64,000 nt of DNA from Actinocrispum wychmicini (GCF_004345645.1 NZ_SLWS01000001.1:398714-462713); one strand, 5' to 3'; shown: positions 25,961 through 38,055, numbered from the stretch's first letter. The notes: a model not told the origin generated them from the sequence alone. A program made the numbers and translations.

Positions 25961-26032
25961 GTGTGGGACTTGGCCAAGGTACCTCTGTGGTGGCCGCGCC
26001 GGTCGGCACGGCCACCGCCAGGTTGTCGCTGG

Positions 26033-26170
26033 TTACTTCTTGGCGCCGTTGTTGCCGGCCGGCGCGGTGGCCTCGCGCCACAGGTCGGCCTCGGCCTTCG
26101 CGGAACGGCTCCGCCGCACCACCAGGAAGATGGCACCAGCAACAGCCACAAGTGCGAAAAGCTTCTTCAC
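26033..26170 (-). CDS. DLW-39 family small protein
   Basis: A 45-aa protein: a short basic start (MKKLF), one hydrophobic helix (about 4-18), a basic stretch (VRRSRSAKAEA) and the conserved Asp-Leu-Trp near residue 30 that gives this actinobacterial family its name, then a short flexible tail. GTG 26170 has GGAGG six bases upstream. It lies between the two tRNA genes, a conserved place for it in actinobacteria. Function unknown. Confidence 0.82.
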   Translation of the reverse strand: MKKLFALVAVAGAIFLVVRRSRSAKAEADLWREATAPAGNNGAKK

Positions 26171-26267
26171 GTCAGGCCTCCTTCAGGCACATGCTTAAGT
26201 TCCCCAGGCGCTCCCCAGCCTACGCGAAGCCCACCTTGGCGCGCAGCGCCCATCTGTTCCTGGGGGG

Positions 26268-26290
26268 TTTGGGGGGCTGGGCCCCTCAAA
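26268..26290 (-). repeat. Composite G-run hairpin repeat, copy 2
   Basis: TTTGGGGGGC / GCCCCTCAAA (9 of 10 paired plus a wobble) with loop TGG, downstream of tRNA-Ile. It shares the 18-bp flank from TGGGGGGTTT to GGGGGGCT with copy 1 at 25801 and also has a GGCGC-GCA-GCGCC hairpin on its left. Confidence 0.7.
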
Positions 26291-26348
26291 ATAATCCGAT
26301 CGATCCCGGCCCACGCTCCCCGTGGGCACAGCTCACCCAATCGATCGG

Positions 26349-26422
26349 TGGGCCCAGGAGGACTTGAACCTCCGACCTCTTCGTTATCAGCGAAGCGCTC
26401 TAACCGCCTGAGCTATGGGCCC
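26349..26422 (-). tRNA. ileT: tRNA-Ile (anticodon GAT)
   Basis: 74-nt cloverleaf on the minus strand: acceptor GGGCCCA/TGGGCCC with discriminator A, anticodon loop CTGATAA (anticodon GAT), and T-arm GGAGG-TTCAAGT-CCTCC. CCA is not encoded. Lies between the DUF3566 gene and the DLW gene, as in other actinobacteria. Confidence 0.97.
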
Positions 26423-26484
26423 TTGTGGGAACGAGGAGAAGATTACAGCACACCCGATCGCTCCCCCAAACCGGTATCCCCGGC

Positions 26485-27378
26485 CTACTCCCGTTCTGCC
26501 AGCGTGACTTCGAGGCCGCCGGCCAGGTCCGCCGAGACGTTGTAGACGAACGCGCCGACCGTGGCCAACGCGCTGAACAGCACGATGTTCACCGCGCCGA
26601 TGATCGCCGCGACGCCGAACACCCGGCCGGCGCTGACCAGTGGCTGGCCGGTACCGCCGCTGTTGGCGGCGAACAGGTCGTTGCCGATGCCGTTGATCTT
26701 GTCCCATACGCCCATGCCGTCCAGCACCGCGTACAGCACGCCGACCGCGACCATCCAGACGAAGAACAACGCCACACCGAGCACCAGCGACAGCTTCAGC
26801 ACCGACCATGGGTCGAACCGTTTGATCTGCAGGTTCGCCCGCCGAGGTCCACGGCCGGGACGACGGAGGGCACTCGGCGGCGCGCTTCCGCGCGGCGCAC
26901 CAGCGAGCCCCGGGATCGGCGGGGCCTGGCCGCCCAGGTTCACCGTTGTCCGCGCGGGTTGACCGATCGGCGGCTGCGGACCTGTCTGGTGCAGGCCGAC
27001 CGGCGGGTACTCGCCGAGCGCACGTGGCGCGGCCGTGCCTGTGACCACAGGACGCGGCACGCTCACGGTCTCCTCGTCCACCAGACGGGGGCGGGTGCGC
27101 TCTTCGACCACAGGCGGCTGCACGGGTTCGGGTTCTGGGTCGGCCGCGTACTTCGCGTCGCTGGTGACACGCTGCCAAGGTGGCGGCGCGGCAGCCTCGT
27201 CCTCGACCGCCACTGATTGGGCTGCCTTCTCGGTTGCCTCGCCCTGCCCATTGGCCTGTTGCTGCGGCTGTTCGGTCGAAGTCGAACGGTTTACGGTGGA
27301 GACCGTGACGGTCCGGTCGACCGCCACCTCCTGCGTCTTGTCCGTTCCTCGACCGTCCTGGGTCTCGGGGGGTGTCAC
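26485..27378 (-). CDS. DUF3566 membrane protein (Rv0007-like)
   Basis: A 297-aa protein. The first 180 residues are a low-complexity cytoplasmic region rich in Gln, Pro, Thr and Glu. The C-terminal DUF3566 region starts at RRANLQIKRFDPWSVLKLS and has two membrane helices with the loop GMGVWDKING. GTG 27378 is chosen because longer in-frame starts would run back into gyrA. Sits directly downstream of gyrA and upstream of tRNA-Ile, exactly as mycobacterial Rv0007. Function unknown; an envelope role is often assumed. Confidence 0.88.
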   Translation of the reverse strand: MTPPETQDGRGTDKTQEVAVDRTVTVSTVNRSTSTEQPQQQANGQGEATEKAAQSVAVEDEAAAPPPWQRVTSDAKYAADPEPEPVQPPVVEERTRPRLVDEETVSVPRPVVTGTAAPRALGEYPPVGLHQTGPQPPIGQPARTTVNLGGQAPPIPGLAGAPRGSAPPSALRRPGRGPRRANLQIKRFDPWSVLKLSLVLGVALFFVWMVAVGVLYAVLDGMGVWDKINGIGNDLFAANSGGTGQPLVSAGRVFGVAAIIGAVNIVLFSALATVGAFVYNVSADLAGGLEVTLAERE

Positions 27379-27418
27379 GAGCTCGTCCCTCGTCTCGTCG
27401 TCGGTTCGGTCCCGACCT

Positions 27419-30400
27419 CTAGTCTGCGGGCTGTTCGGTTGACGCGCTGGACGGGTCGGTGGTTGTCCCGTCCGCCGGTTCCTCCGCCGCCACTTCGGCG
27501 TTCTCCGACTCCGCCGTCTCCGCACTGCGGGCGATGGCGACCAGCAGGGTGCCTTCGCCGATGTTCATCAGCCGCACACCCTTGGTCTGCCGACCCGCCT
27601 TGCGGACCTCCGCGGCCGACGTCCTGATCACACCGCCCGCCGAGGTGATGGCGTAGATCTCGTCGTCGGTCTCGACGATGAGCGCACCTACCAGCCTGCC
27701 ACGCTTCGAGTCCTGCTGGATGGTCAACACACCCTTGCCGCCGCGGCCCTGCACCGAGTAATCCTCGATCGGCGTGCGCTTCGCGTACCCGCCGTCGGTG
27801 GCGACAAGGACGAACGTGCCTTCCCTCACAACTCCGAGAGTAAGCAGCTCGTCACCGGAATTGAACCGCATGCCGAGGACACCTGACGTGGCCCGACCCA
27901 TCGGCCGCAGCGCCTCGTCGTTGGCGTGGAACCGGATCGACTGCCCGCCCGCCGACACCAACAGCAGGTCGTCCTCGGCGGCGCACATCACCGCCCCGAC
28001 CAGCTCGTCACCCTCACGGAGGTTGATGCCGATCAGGCCGCCGGCCCGGTTGGAGTCGAAGTCGGACAGTTTGCTCTTCTTGACCAGGCCGTCCTTGGTC
28101 GCGAGCACGAGATAAGGCGTGACCCCGTAGTCCTTGATCTGGATGACCTGGGCGATGTGTTCCTCGGGCTGGAACGCCAGCAGGTTCGCCACGTGCTGGC
28201 CACGCGCGTTACGACTCGCCTCCGGCAACTCGTACGCCTTCGCGCGGTACACCCGGCCCTTGTTGGTGAAGAACAAGATCCAGTCGTGCGTGGAGCACAC
28301 GAAGAAGTGCGCCACGATGTCGTCCTGCTTGAGGCCCGCGCCCTGGACACCCTTGCCGCCGCGCTTCTGTGCGCGGTACAGGTCGGTCTTCGTACGCTTC
28401 GCGTAGCCCGTCCGCGTGATCGTGATCACGACGTCCTCGACCGCGATCAGGTCCTCGACCGACACGTCGCCGTCGAACGGGATGATCCTGGTCCGCCGGT
28501 CGTCGCCGTACTTGTCGACGATCTCGGTCAGCTCGTCCCGCACGATCGCCCGCTGCCGTTCCGGCTTGTCCAGAATGTCCTGCAGGTCGGCGATGTACCG
28601 CTCGATCTCGGCCAGTTCGTCGATGATCTTCTGGCGTTCCATCGCGGACAGCCGGCGCAGCTGCAGGTCCAGGATCGCGGTCGCCTGAACCTCGTCGACG
28701 TCCAGCAACGCCATCAGGCCGGTACGCGCCTCCTCGGTCGACGCCGACCCCCGGATCAGGGCGATGACCTGGTCCAGCATGTCCAGCGCCTTGACGTAAC
28801 CGCGCAGGATGTGAGCCCGCTCCTGCGCCTTGCGCAACCGGAACCGGGTCCGCCGGATGATGACCTCGACCTGGTGCTTGACGTAGTGCCGGACGATCTG
28901 GTCCAGCCGCAGCGTCCGCGGCACACCGTCGACCAGCGCCAGCATGTTGACACCGAAGTTGTGCTGCAACTGGGTGTGCTTGTACAGGTTGTTGAGGACG
29001 ACCTTGGCGACCGCGTCCCGCCTGAGCGTGATCACGATCCGCATGCCGCTGCGCTTGTTGGACTCGTCGGCGATCTCCGAGATCCCGGCGATCTTGCCGT
29101 CCCGCACCAGCGAGGCCATGTTCTCGATCAGGTTGTCCGGGTTGACCTGGTACGGCAACTCGGTGACCACAAGGATGGTCCGCCCCTTGGCGTCCTCCTC
29201 GACCTCCACCACGGACCGCATCCGGACCGAGCCGCGGCCGGTCCGGTACGCGTCCTCAATCCCTTGCGTACCAAGGATGAGACCGTGCGTCGGGAAGTCC
29301 GGCCCCTTGATCCGCGTCATCAACGCGGCCAAGGTCTCATCATCGCCCGCGTCCCAGTTCTCCAGCGCCCACACCACACCGTCGGCGACTTCACGCAGGT
29401 TGTGCGGCGGGATGTTCGTCGCCATCCCGACGGCGATCCCGGAACTGCCGTTGATGAGCAGGTTCGGCACCCGCGAAGGAAGAACGACCGGCTCCTGCGT
29501 CCGGCCGTCGTAGTTGTCGCGGAAGTCAACGGTGTCCTCGTCGATGTCGGCCAGCATGTGCATGGCCAACGGCGTCAACCGCGCTTCGGTGTTGTGGCTG
29601 ACGAAGCCATCGGTGATGAACGCGTGGTCTTCGGTGTCGACCCGAAGGCTGTACACCGGCTGGACGCCGGCATCGGTGATCGACTTGACCTCGGCGTAGT
29701 AGAACCGCCCGTCCACCAACGGCTCGACGACCGAAAGCACCTCCGGGTCGGTGATCCGCGAGGTGATCTCGTCGCGGGTGGTCTCCCACCGCTCGACCCG
29801 GTCGACGTTGTGCCGACGCAGCCAGTCGCGCTCGGTCCACCGGTCGGCGCCACGCTCGCGGATGTACTCGCCGACAAACGGCACGTGATCGCTGGACATC
29901 GAGCGGCTCTCGGTCGGCACCGAGGCGAGGATCGCGATCAGCTTGTCCTGCTTCACGCCGAGGAAGCCGACGTGGTTGGCGAACAGTCGAGCGTCTCGGC
30001 GGTTGGTGATGACGACCTTGATCTCGCCGTGCTCGTACCGGACCTGCTTGCTGACGACGCCGAACTGGAGCAGAAGCTGCTGCACCTCGGCGGCGAGCCG
30101 AGGGCTGCAAGTCGAGTAGGAGATCTGAACCGTGTTGCGGGGTAGTGCGGAAGCCGAGCCATCACCAGTGAACAACGAACTGAGGAAGGCCCGCTTCACT
30201 GTGACGCCGCCGCTCCACACGAACTCCGGCACGAACTTCTCCGCGCTGCGAAGATCCGCAAGCTCGGCGATGACACTCTGGCGCAGCGTGTTCGCCGGGA
30301 AACGAAGCTTGTAGAGAGTCTTGCCCGTGACCGTCATCTCGGTGTGGATGCTGCGCGTAGAACCAACTGACTTGTCATAGGCGGCCACGACAGAGTCGAA

Positions 30401-31231
30401 GAAGTCCTTGTCGGTGTTGTCGAAGCCAGCCTGGCCGTGGACACCGGTCCAGCCTTCGCTGATGAACCCGCCAGCCAGAATCGCAGCGGTGTATTCCTTC
30501 ATCAGGACGTATTCCTCGTCCTGCGGAGTGCGCTGCATGACCACCCGGTCGCCCGGGCGAATCTCTTCCAGCAGCTTCCAGAGCAGCGTGGGCACACCGA
30601 ACAGGCTCACCAGGCAGAGCACCGGGTGGTTGTGCGTGCCGGTCAGCTCGTAGCCCTCGCGGGTGGTGAGCTTCAGGGTGGGGTGCTCGCCGGAGTGGAA
30701 CAGCATCTCGGCGCGAACTGGATCACCGTTGCGGTCCAGAACCTTGAGATCGATCGGGTTGTCCGAGTTGGCCTTCGCGTCCGCAACGATGTCGCCGACC
30801 TGGACCGTAGCCCCATCAGCCATCCGAATCCGAGTGTGACCTGCGACGCAATATCTCATCGCGGCTGCTGGATCGTTGCCGGGGGAACCGAAGTTGCCCT
30901 GGCCGTCGATCAACGGGTAACGCATCGACCAGCCCTGGGCCAGGCGGACCAGGGTGTCGTAGATGGCCGAGTCGCCGTGCGGGTGGTAGTTGCCCATCAC
31001 GTCGCCGACGACGCGGGAGCACTTGACGTAGCCGCGGTCGGGTCGGAAGCCGGAGTCGTACATCGAGTACAGCACGCGGACATGCACCGGCTTGAGGCCG
31101 TCGCGGACGTCGGGCAGGGCCCGGCCGACGATGACACTCATGGCGTAGTCGATGTAGGAGCGCTGCATCTCCTGCTGGATGTCGACCGGCTCGGTGCGGT
31201 CGCCGTCCGGCGGCAGAGTCGTCTCGGTCAC
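27419..31231 (-). CDS. gyrA: DNA gyrase subunit A, interrupted by an intein
   Basis: 1270 aa as encoded, about 850 after splicing. Gyrase A breaks and rejoins DNA through the active-site tyrosine Y127 (AAAMRY). N-terminal winged-helix region with [13 protein letters not shown] and [12 protein letters not shown], tower and coiled coil, then the C-terminal six-bladed pinwheel with the GyrA box near QKRGGKG. Between Y127 and the following Thr lies a 420-residue intein. GTG 31231 has a purine-rich AAAGAAG upstream and 47 bp separate it from gyrB. The C-terminal tail is acidic and Ser/Thr-rich. Confidence 0.97.
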   Translation of the reverse strand: MTETTLPPDGDRTEPVDIQQEMQRSYIDYAMSVIVGRALPDVRDGLKPVHVRVLYSMYDSGFRPDRGYVKCSRVVGDVMGNYHPHGDSAIYDTLVRLAQGWSMRYPLIDGQGNFGSPGNDPAAAMRYCVAGHTRIRMADGATVQVGDIVADAKANSDNPIDLKVLDRNGDPVRAEMLFHSGEHPTLKLTTREGYELTGTHNHPVLCLVSLFGVPTLLWKLLEEIRPGDRVVMQRTPQDEEYVLMKEYTAAILAGGFISEGWTGVHGQAGFDNTDKDFFDSVVAAYDKSVGSTRSIHTEMTVTGKTLYKLRFPANTLRQSVIAELADLRSAEKFVPEFVWSGGVTVKRAFLSSLFTGDGSASALPRNTVQISYSTCSPRLAAEVQQLLLQFGVVSKQVRYEHGEIKVVITNRRDARLFANHVGFLGVKQDKLIAILASVPTESRSMSSDHVPFVGEYIRERGADRWTERDWLRRHNVDRVERWETTRDEITSRITDPEVLSVVEPLVDGRFYYAEVKSITDAGVQPVYSLRVDTEDHAFITDGFVSHNTEARLTPLAMHMLADIDEDTVDFRDNYDGRTQEPVVLPSRVPNLLINGSSGIAVGMATNIPPHNLREVADGVVWALENWDAGDDETLAALMTRIKGPDFPTHGLILGTQGIEDAYRTGRGSVRMRSVVEVEEDAKGRTILVVTELPYQVNPDNLIENMASLVRDGKIAGISEIADESNKRSGMRIVITLRRDAVAKVVLNNLYKHTQLQHNFGVNMLALVDGVPRTLRLDQIVRHYVKHQVEVIIRRTRFRLRKAQERAHILRGYVKALDMLDQVIALIRGSASTEEARTGLMALLDVDEVQATAILDLQLRRLSAMERQKIIDELAEIERYIADLQDILDKPERQRAIVRDELTEIVDKYGDDRRTRIIPFDGDVSVEDLIAVEDVVITITRTGYAKRTKTDLYRAQKRGGKGVQGAGLKQDDIVAHFFVCSTHDWILFFTNKGRVYRAKAYELPEASRNARGQHVANLLAFQPEEHIAQVIQIKDYGVTPYLVLATKDGLVKKSKLSDFDSNRAGGLIGINLREGDELVGAVMCAAEDDLLLVSAGGQSIRFHANDEALRPMGRATSGVLGMRFNSGDELLTLGVVREGTFVLVATDGGYAKRTPIEDYSVQGRGGKGVLTIQQDSKRGRLVGALIVETDDEIYAITSAGGVIRTSAAEVRKAGRQTKGVRLMNIGEGTLLVAIARSAETAESENAEVAAEEPADGTTTDPSSASTEQPAD
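29591..30850 (-). mobile_element. GyrA intein with LAGLIDADG homing endonuclease
   Basis: Residues 128-547 of the precursor, 420 aa. It starts at Cys1 ([10 protein letters not shown], block A), has block B GTHNHPVL with the catalytic TxxH, dodecapeptide motifs [10 protein letters not shown] (about intein 124-133) and [10 protein letters not shown] (about 223-232) that keep their acidic residues, block F YYAEVKSI, and ends FVSHN followed by Thr, i.e. penultimate His, terminal Asn, +1 Thr. The site, directly after the catalytic tyrosine, is the mycobacterial GyrA-intein site. All splicing residues are present, so both splicing and homing activity look possible. Confidence 0.96.
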
Positions 31232-31278
31232 GGTTCTTCTTTCGTCTGGCTACCGGATGAATGCCTGCTGTGGACGGA

Positions 31279-33318
<2,040 letters not shown>

Positions 33319-33429
33319 CTGGTCGAGTCCGCCAGAACCGCCCTTAGGACGCCTCTAGATTGCTCACAGAAGCCTCCGCGTGAAGTTGTATGAGGGGCGA
33401 CTGCTGAGCGGTGGTCTCAGTCGCTCAGG

Positions 33430-34110
33430 TTAGCCGTACGTGTCACGCGGGCCGCGACCGGACACGTGCCTTGGCCCGTACCGCCAACTGGGTGCCGCCG
33501 GACCGTGCACTTTGAGCCGTTTCACCACGTTGGGACCCACCCCCTTGGCGATCTTGGCCAGCAGTTGGCGCTGCAGCAACCGCAGCTGTGTCGCCCATGC
33601 GGTTGAAGACGCCTGCACGATCAGTTCGCCATCGCGCAACGCGAGCGGCTTGGCATGCTCGGCGATCTCGGCGCCGACGAGCGCGGTCCACCGGCCGAAC
33701 ACCTCGCCGTTGGCCAGTTGCTCGCTCCAGCCGCGGTCCGTCGCGATCCGGCCGAGGATCTGGCCGAACCGCTGCGGGTCACGGTTGTCGGCACCAGCGC
33801 CTGACCAGCGGCGACGCTTCCGGGAGTCGGCATGCGGGGCTTGTCGCTGGGTCTTCTTGCGTCGGCTGTTGGTCCCGGCGGCCTCCTGTGCCGCCTTGAG
33901 CGCGGCCCGGGCGAGGTCGGAGCCACGAAGCTCACCCTGCGTGTTGGAATCATCCGATCGGGCGAAGATCGTGGGCGAATTGTCCGAGTCAGTCCCGTTC
34001 GAACCCCGCGTAGTCACCGTGTTATCCACACTATCCACAGAGTTGTCCCCAGATGTGGGACGGCTCACACCACCGGGGGTGATCTTCGGTAGCTGATCGT
34101 CATCTGGCAC
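33430..34110 (-). CDS. dciA: DciA-family helicase loader (DUF721)
   Basis: A 226-aa protein. The C-terminal half has the DUF721/DciA core ([43 protein letters not shown]), which loads or stabilises the replicative helicase in bacteria lacking DnaC. The N-terminal 90 residues are low-complexity (Asp/Ser/Thr/Asn, then basic). It overlaps recF by 11 bp, as expected for the recF-dciA-gyrB operon. The codons for [11 protein letters not shown] carry DnaA-box-like DNA, noted separately. Confidence 0.92.
   Translation of the reverse strand: MPDDDQLPKITPGGVSRPTSGDNSVDSVDNTVTTRGSNGTDSDNSPTIFARSDDSNTQGELRGSDLARAALKAAQEAAGTNSRRKKTQRQAPHADSRKRRRWSGAGADNRDPQRFGQILGRIATDRGWSEQLANGEVFGRWTALVGAEIAEHAKPLALRDGELIVQASSTAWATQLRLLQRQLLAKIAKGVGPNVVKRLKVHGPAAPSWRYGPRHVSGRGPRDTYG
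34022..34051. promoter_or_regulatory. DnaA-box cluster inside dciA
   Basis: TTATCCACA (34022-34030, perfect), CTATCCACA (34031-34039, one mismatch) and TTGTCCCCA (34043-34051, one mismatch) stand side by side within 30 bp of the dciA coding start region, about 3.4 kb from oriC. Confidence 0.6.
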
Positions 34111-35260
34111 GGCTTACCTCCCCGCCTGCGACCGTGAACCGGTTACCAGCCAGTTCACCGGGGACATCCTCCTCCACCGCCGCCGTGATCAGGACCTGTT
34201 CGGCCGCGGCGGCCACTTCGGCGAGTCGCGCCCGCCGCCGCCGGTCCAGCTCGGCGAACACGTCGTCCAGCACCAACACCGGCTCCGAGCCCTCCGAGCG
34301 AAGCAATTCATACGCGGCCAGCCGCAACGCCAGCGCAAACGACCAGGATTCGCCGTGGCTGGCGTACCCCTTGGCCGGTGCCTCGCCGAGTACCAGCTCC
34401 AGGTCGTCCCGGTGCGGGCCGACCAGGCTGACACCCCGCTCCAACTCCGCGGACCGGTTGGCCGCCAGCGCCGCGAGCAACGCGTCCCCCACGATCTCCG
34501 GATCGGCCCGGTCACCGCCCGGCACGCCGTAGCCAGGCTCGAGGCTGTCACCGACCGACGACCGGTAGCCGATCGCCGCGGACGTCGGTTTGTCAGTGCC
34601 GGCGACACCCGCGTATGCGGCGACCACATGCGGTGCCAGATCGGCCACGAGGTCCAGGCGGGCCGCGAGCAGCTGACCGCCGTGAGTCGCGAGATGTCCG
34701 TCCCACACGTCAAGCGTTGCTATGTCGCCCTTTGATCCCGCGCGCCGCGCGGCACCTGACGACTTGAGCAAAGCATTGCGCTGTTTCAGCACCCGCTCGT
34801 AGTCCGAACGCACACCCGCGAAACGGGGCGCGCGCAGAACGAGAAGGTCGTCGAGAAACCGCCGCCGCTCACCGGGATCGCCACGGACCAACGCGAGATC
34901 CTCCGGCGCGAACAACACTGTGCGCAGGATTCCCAGGACATCCCGCGGCCGCGGCACCGGGCCGCGGTTGATCCGCGCCCGGTTCGCCTTGCCCGCGGTG
35001 ATCTCCAGCTCGATCGTGAGCTCACGCCCTTCGTTGACGATGGCGGTCCGCACCACCGCGCGCGCGGCACCGTGTCTGATCATCGGGGCGTCGGTGGCCA
35101 CCCGGTGCGATCCCAGGGTGGCCGCGTATCCGATCGCCTCGACCAGATTCGTCTTGCCCTGGCCGTTCGCGCCGATGATCACGCTCGGGCCAGGCTCGAA
35201 GGTCAGGTCCGCCTGCTCCCATGAACGGAAGTCGACGACCTGCAGCTGCCGGACGTACAC
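34100..35260 (-). CDS. recF: DNA replication and repair protein RecF
   Basis: A 386-aa SMC-like ATPase that helps load RecA at gaps. Walker [20 protein letters not shown], the signature-like [13 protein letters not shown], and Walker [15 protein letters not shown]-terminus [16 protein letters not shown] is typical. GTG 35260 directly abuts the gnd stop, and its end overlaps dciA. Confidence 0.96.
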   Translation of the reverse strand: MYVRQLQVVDFRSWEQADLTFEPGPSVIIGANGQGKTNLVEAIGYAATLGSHRVATDAPMIRHGAARAVVRTAIVNEGRELTIELEITAGKANRARINRGPVPRPRDVLGILRTVLFAPEDLALVRGDPGERRRFLDDLLVLRAPRFAGVRSDYERVLKQRNALLKSSGAARRAGSKGDIATLDVWDGHLATHGGQLLAARLDLVADLAPHVVAAYAGVAGTDKPTSAAIGYRSSVGDSLEPGYGVPGGDRADPEIVGDALLAALAANRSAELERGVSLVGPHRDDLELVLGEAPAKGYASHGESWSFALALRLAAYELLRSEGSEPVLVLDDVFAELDRRRRARLAEVAAAAEQVLITAAVEEDVPGELAGNRFTVAGGEVSRAR

Positions 35261-36142
35261 CTATACCTTGTGTACCGCGTGGCCACCGAACTGGTTACGC
35301 AGCGCGGCAACCGCACGCATCGCCGGCGAATCCTCCTGCCGGGAGGCGAATCGCGCGAACAACGCGGCGGAGATAACCGGCGCGGGCACCGCGTGGTTGA
35401 TCGCCTCCGCGACCGTCCACCTGCCCTCGCCGGAATCCTCGACATATCCCCGAAGATCGTCCAGCTCGGGGTCGGAGTCCAAGGCACGCACCAGAAGGTC
35501 GAGCAGCCACGACCGCACGACCGTGCCGCGCTGCCACGCGCGGATCACCGCGGGCACGTCGGTCACAAGGTCAACGGTGTCAAGGAGTTCGAAGCCCTCG
35601 GCGTACGCCTGCATGAGTCCGTACTCGATGCCGTTGTGCACCATCTTGGAGTAGTGCCCTGCGCCGATTGGCCCCGCGTGCGCGAAACCCTCCTCGCGCG
35701 GCCCTTCCGGCCGCAGCGCGTCGAAGATCGGCATCGCCCGGTCGACATCAGCCCGGTCACCGCCGACCATCAGGCCGTAGCCGACGTCAAGACCCCAGAC
35801 GCCGCCGGACACGCCGACGTCCAGGTACCGGATTCCTTTCTCAGCAAGGAAAGCGGCGTTCTTCGCGTCCTCGGTGTACTTCGAGTTGCCGCCGTCGATC
35901 ACCAGGTCGCCCTCGGCGAGCAGGTCGCGCAGTTCGGTGACGGTGTCCCGGGTCGGGTCACCGGCCGGGACCATCACCCAGACGGTCCGCGGCGCCGCCA
36001 GCTTCCCGACCAGATCCGCCAGTGACTCCGAGTCGGTGACGTCCGGGTTGCGGTCGAAGCCGACCACCTCGTGACCGGCCTTGCGCAACCGCTCGCGCAT
36101 GTTGAACCCCATTCGGCCGAGGCCGACGAGCCCGAGCTGCAC
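35261..36142 (-). CDS. gnd: 6-phosphogluconate dehydrogenase, decarboxylating (short form)
   Basis: A 293-aa NAD(P)-dependent enzyme of the oxidative pentose phosphate pathway. NAD-binding motif LGLVGLGRMG, substrate-binding DGGNSKYTEDA and VGVSGGVWGLDVGYGLMVGG, and the catalytic lysine in GHYSKMVHNGIEYG. Its length fits the short tetrameric GndA-type form, not the about 470-aa dimeric enzyme. GTG 36142 has GGGGAG six bases upstream. Location between dnaN and recF is the Streptomyces-type arrangement. Confidence 0.95.
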   Translation of the reverse strand: MQLGLVGLGRMGFNMRERLRKAGHEVVGFDRNPDVTDSESLADLVGKLAAPRTVWVMVPAGDPTRDTVTELRDLLAEGDLVIDGGNSKYTEDAKNAAFLAEKGIRYLDVGVSGGVWGLDVGYGLMVGGDRADVDRAMPIFDALRPEGPREEGFAHAGPIGAGHYSKMVHNGIEYGLMQAYAEGFELLDTVDLVTDVPAVIRAWQRGTVVRSWLLDLLVRALDSDPELDDLRGYVEDSGEGRWTVAEAINHAVPAPVISAALFARFASRQEDSPAMRAVAALRNQFGGHAVHKV

Positions 36143-36170
36143 GGTATCTCCCCTTTGTGCCTTGTGACGA

Positions 36171-37316
36171 CTAACCCGGCAACCGCACGGGCATCAGCAG
36201 GTACAGGTAGCCAGGCATGACATCGCCATCCTCACCCACCGGCTTGATCAACGCCGGACGGTTGGGTGTGGTGAAGGACAACTCCGCGCGGTCGGTGTGC
36301 AACGCGCCAAGGCCGTCCTGCAGGTAGCCCGGGTTGAACGCGATGGTCACCGGCTCGCCGTCGAACTGCACCGGGATCTCTTCCTCAGCGCTGCCCTCGT
36401 CGTCGCCACCGGCCGAGAGCTTCAGACCGCCCTCGTGGAACTCCAACCGGACCTGGGTGCCGCGTTCGGCCACCAGCGACACGCGCTTGATCGCCTCGAC
36501 GAGCGGGCCGACCTCGATGACCGCGTTCGACGTCTGCTCGGTCGGCAGCAACTGGCGGTACCGCGGGAACTCCGCGTCGAGCAGACGGGTCGTGGTCCGC
36601 CGGCCGGTACCCGCCAGACCGAGCAGGCCGTCCCCGGACGCGAGTGCGAGCTCGACGGTTTTGCCTGCGGTGCCAAGGGACTTGGCCGCGTCGGCCAGCG
36701 TCCGCGCCGGAACGAGAACGGCCGCGTCCGGAACGTCGCCGGACGGCTTCCAGGCGAACTCCCGCATCGCCAACCGGAACCGGTCGGTGGCGACGAGCGT
36801 GAGGGTCTCGCCGTTGATCTCGATCCGAACGCCGGTCAGCATCGGCAGCGTGTCGTCGCGGCCGGCCGCGATCGCGACCTGGGCGACGGCCTGACCGAAC
36901 ACCTCGCCGGTGAGTTCGCCGGCGAGCTGCGGCATCGCCGGCAGCTGGGGGTAGTCCTCGACCGGCATGGTCGGCAGGCTGAACCGCGCGCTGCCGCACG
37001 TGATGGTGACGCGGGCGCCGTCGACCGAGATCTCGACGGGCTGGTTCGGCAGCGCCTTGGTGATGTCGGCGAGCAACCGGCCGGACACCAGGGTGCGGCC
37101 GCCGTCGGCGATGGTCGCCGGAACCCCGACCGTGGCTGAGACCTCGTAGTCGAAGCCGGAGATGGTCAGCGCCTCGCCTTGATCGTCGGCCGGCGAGCCG
37201 GACCCGGCGTCCAGCAACACCCCGCCCAGTACTGGGACGGGAGGCCTGGACGGGAGGCTGCGCGCGACCCAGGCGACGGCGTCGGCGAGACCGTCGCGCT
37301 CGACGCGGATCTTCAT
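36171..37316 (-). CDS. dnaN: DNA polymerase III beta sliding clamp
   Basis: A 381-aa ring-forming clamp of three topologically similar domains. N-terminus [33 protein letters not shown] and SRSSIETALASG-type strands, and the C-terminal [11 protein letters not shown] that lines the protein-binding cleft. ATG 37316 has AAAGGA six bases upstream; longer in-frame starts are not supported. First gene on this side of oriC. Confidence 0.96.
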   Translation of the reverse strand: MKIRVERDGLADAVAWVARSLPSRPPVPVLGGVLLDAGSGSPADDQGEALTISGFDYEVSATVGVPATIADGGRTLVSGRLLADITKALPNQPVEISVDGARVTITCGSARFSLPTMPVEDYPQLPAMPQLAGELTGEVFGQAVAQVAIAAGRDDTLPMLTGVRIEINGETLTLVATDRFRLAMREFAWKPSGDVPDAAVLVPARTLADAAKSLGTAGKTVELALASGDGLLGLAGTGRRTTTRLLDAEFPRYRQLLPTEQTSNAVIEVGPLVEAIKRVSLVAERGTQVRLEFHEGGLKLSAGGDDEGSAEEEIPVQFDGEPVTIAFNPGYLQDGLGALHTDRAELSFTTPNRPALIKPVGEDGDVMPGYLYLLMPVRLPG

Positions 37317-37500
37317 GGAGGTCCTTTCAGACTCGGCCCGTTGATCCCCCGGCTGCGCCGTGTCCCGAGCCACTCGGCGTGGGGCGGCGAAGCTGTAGAG
37401 GTTCAACCGTAGAGCGTGCCGGGCGGTCCCGTCATCCGGGGCCGAGCGCCCGGACTTTTCTCCCGGGCCGGTTGTCCTCAGCCATCCACCGCCCCTGTTT

Positions 37501-37534
37501 CTGTTTTGGAGATCTCTTCAAGAGAGCAAAACAG
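37501..37534. repeat. Nested inverted repeat at the oriC unwinding candidate
   Basis: Outer arms CTGTTTTG (37501-37508) and CAAAACAG (37527-37534) enclose an inner near-palindrome TCTCTT-C-AAGAGA (37513-37525). It is at the AT-richer edge of the DnaA-box cluster, facing dnaN. Confidence 0.6.
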
Positions 37535-37886
37535 CAACAGCAGTAAGGGCTGTGGACTGTGTGGATGGGCCGCGTCCGCCCTGCTCCAGCGCCGCGTCGG
37601 ACTGTGGGCAAGTACCCGATGTGATCGGTGGATAGACCCGATCGGCGGTGTACAACTCCCGAGCGCCCTCGATCCGTCCACACAATGTGGGAGTTGTCCA
37701 CAGCCCCATCCCCAGATGTGGGTCGATCCATGCCCAGGGCCTGTGTATGGCGAGAAGTGACGCGAATCGCCCCGTTGGGTGATGGGATCGGCCGGATCCG
37801 ACCGCGCCGGCGACTTTCTGGGGGTGTGGACAGCCGTCCACAGGCGGGAAAAAGGTCGAGATTCCGGCCGGTCGGACCGACGACGA

Positions 37887-37904
37887 CCGGTGTCCCGACA
37901 CCGG
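37887..37904. repeat. Palindrome in oriC spacer
   Basis: CCGGTGTC-CC-GACACCGG, perfect 8-bp arms with a 2-base centre, 45 bp past the last DnaA box. Role unknown. Confidence 0.5.
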
Positions 37905-38026
37905 ATCCGCCTGATCGCATGATCGGTTCGGCCGACCCCAGTCCCGGCCGCGACACGCGTGGGACGGGCCAGATGGCCACCTTCGGGTGCGATGAGTTCC
38001 GGCCGGTCCGACGGTCTATTTACCTG

Positions 38027-38054
38027 ACGGGTCCGGCCCAAGGTCCGGACCCGT
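38027..38054. repeat. Hairpin upstream of the dnaA terminator
   Basis: Perfect 10-bp arms ACGGGTCCGG and CCGGACCCGT around an 8-base loop. It directly adjoins the dnaA terminator hairpin, forming a tandem pair between dnaA and oriC. Confidence 0.6.
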
Positions 38055-38055
38055 A

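Larger units (their letters stand above)
37420..38026. other. oriC: Origin of replication, oriC (dnaN-dnaA spacer)
   Basis: The 849-bp non-coding spacer 37317-38165 holds a cluster of DnaA boxes: TTGTCCTCA 37472 (1 mismatch), TGTGGGCAA 37603 (1), CCGTCCACA 37674 (2), TTGTCCACA 37694 (perfect), TGTGGACAG 37825 (1), CCGTCCACA 37834 (2), plus weaker TGTGGACTG 37551 and TGTGGATGG 37560, in both orientations. The least GC-rich stretch, about 37495-37550, is the best unwinding-element candidate and contains an inverted repeat. The core is about 37470-37845. The segment from 37317 to 37470 shows no boxes. Confidence 0.88.

Noticed and set aside
25888..26422. tRNA-associated prophage or integrative element
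   Set aside because: Both tRNA genes are complete, and the only gene between them is the conserved DLW small protein. No attachment-site duplication was found.
27926..30145. A 739-codon open frame antisense to gyrA
   Set aside because: It is the mirror of a highly conserved gene in GC-rich DNA; the product is Asp/Arg/Val/His-rich with no domain. Similar long antisense frames lie over pstP, pbpA, murJ, parA and others.
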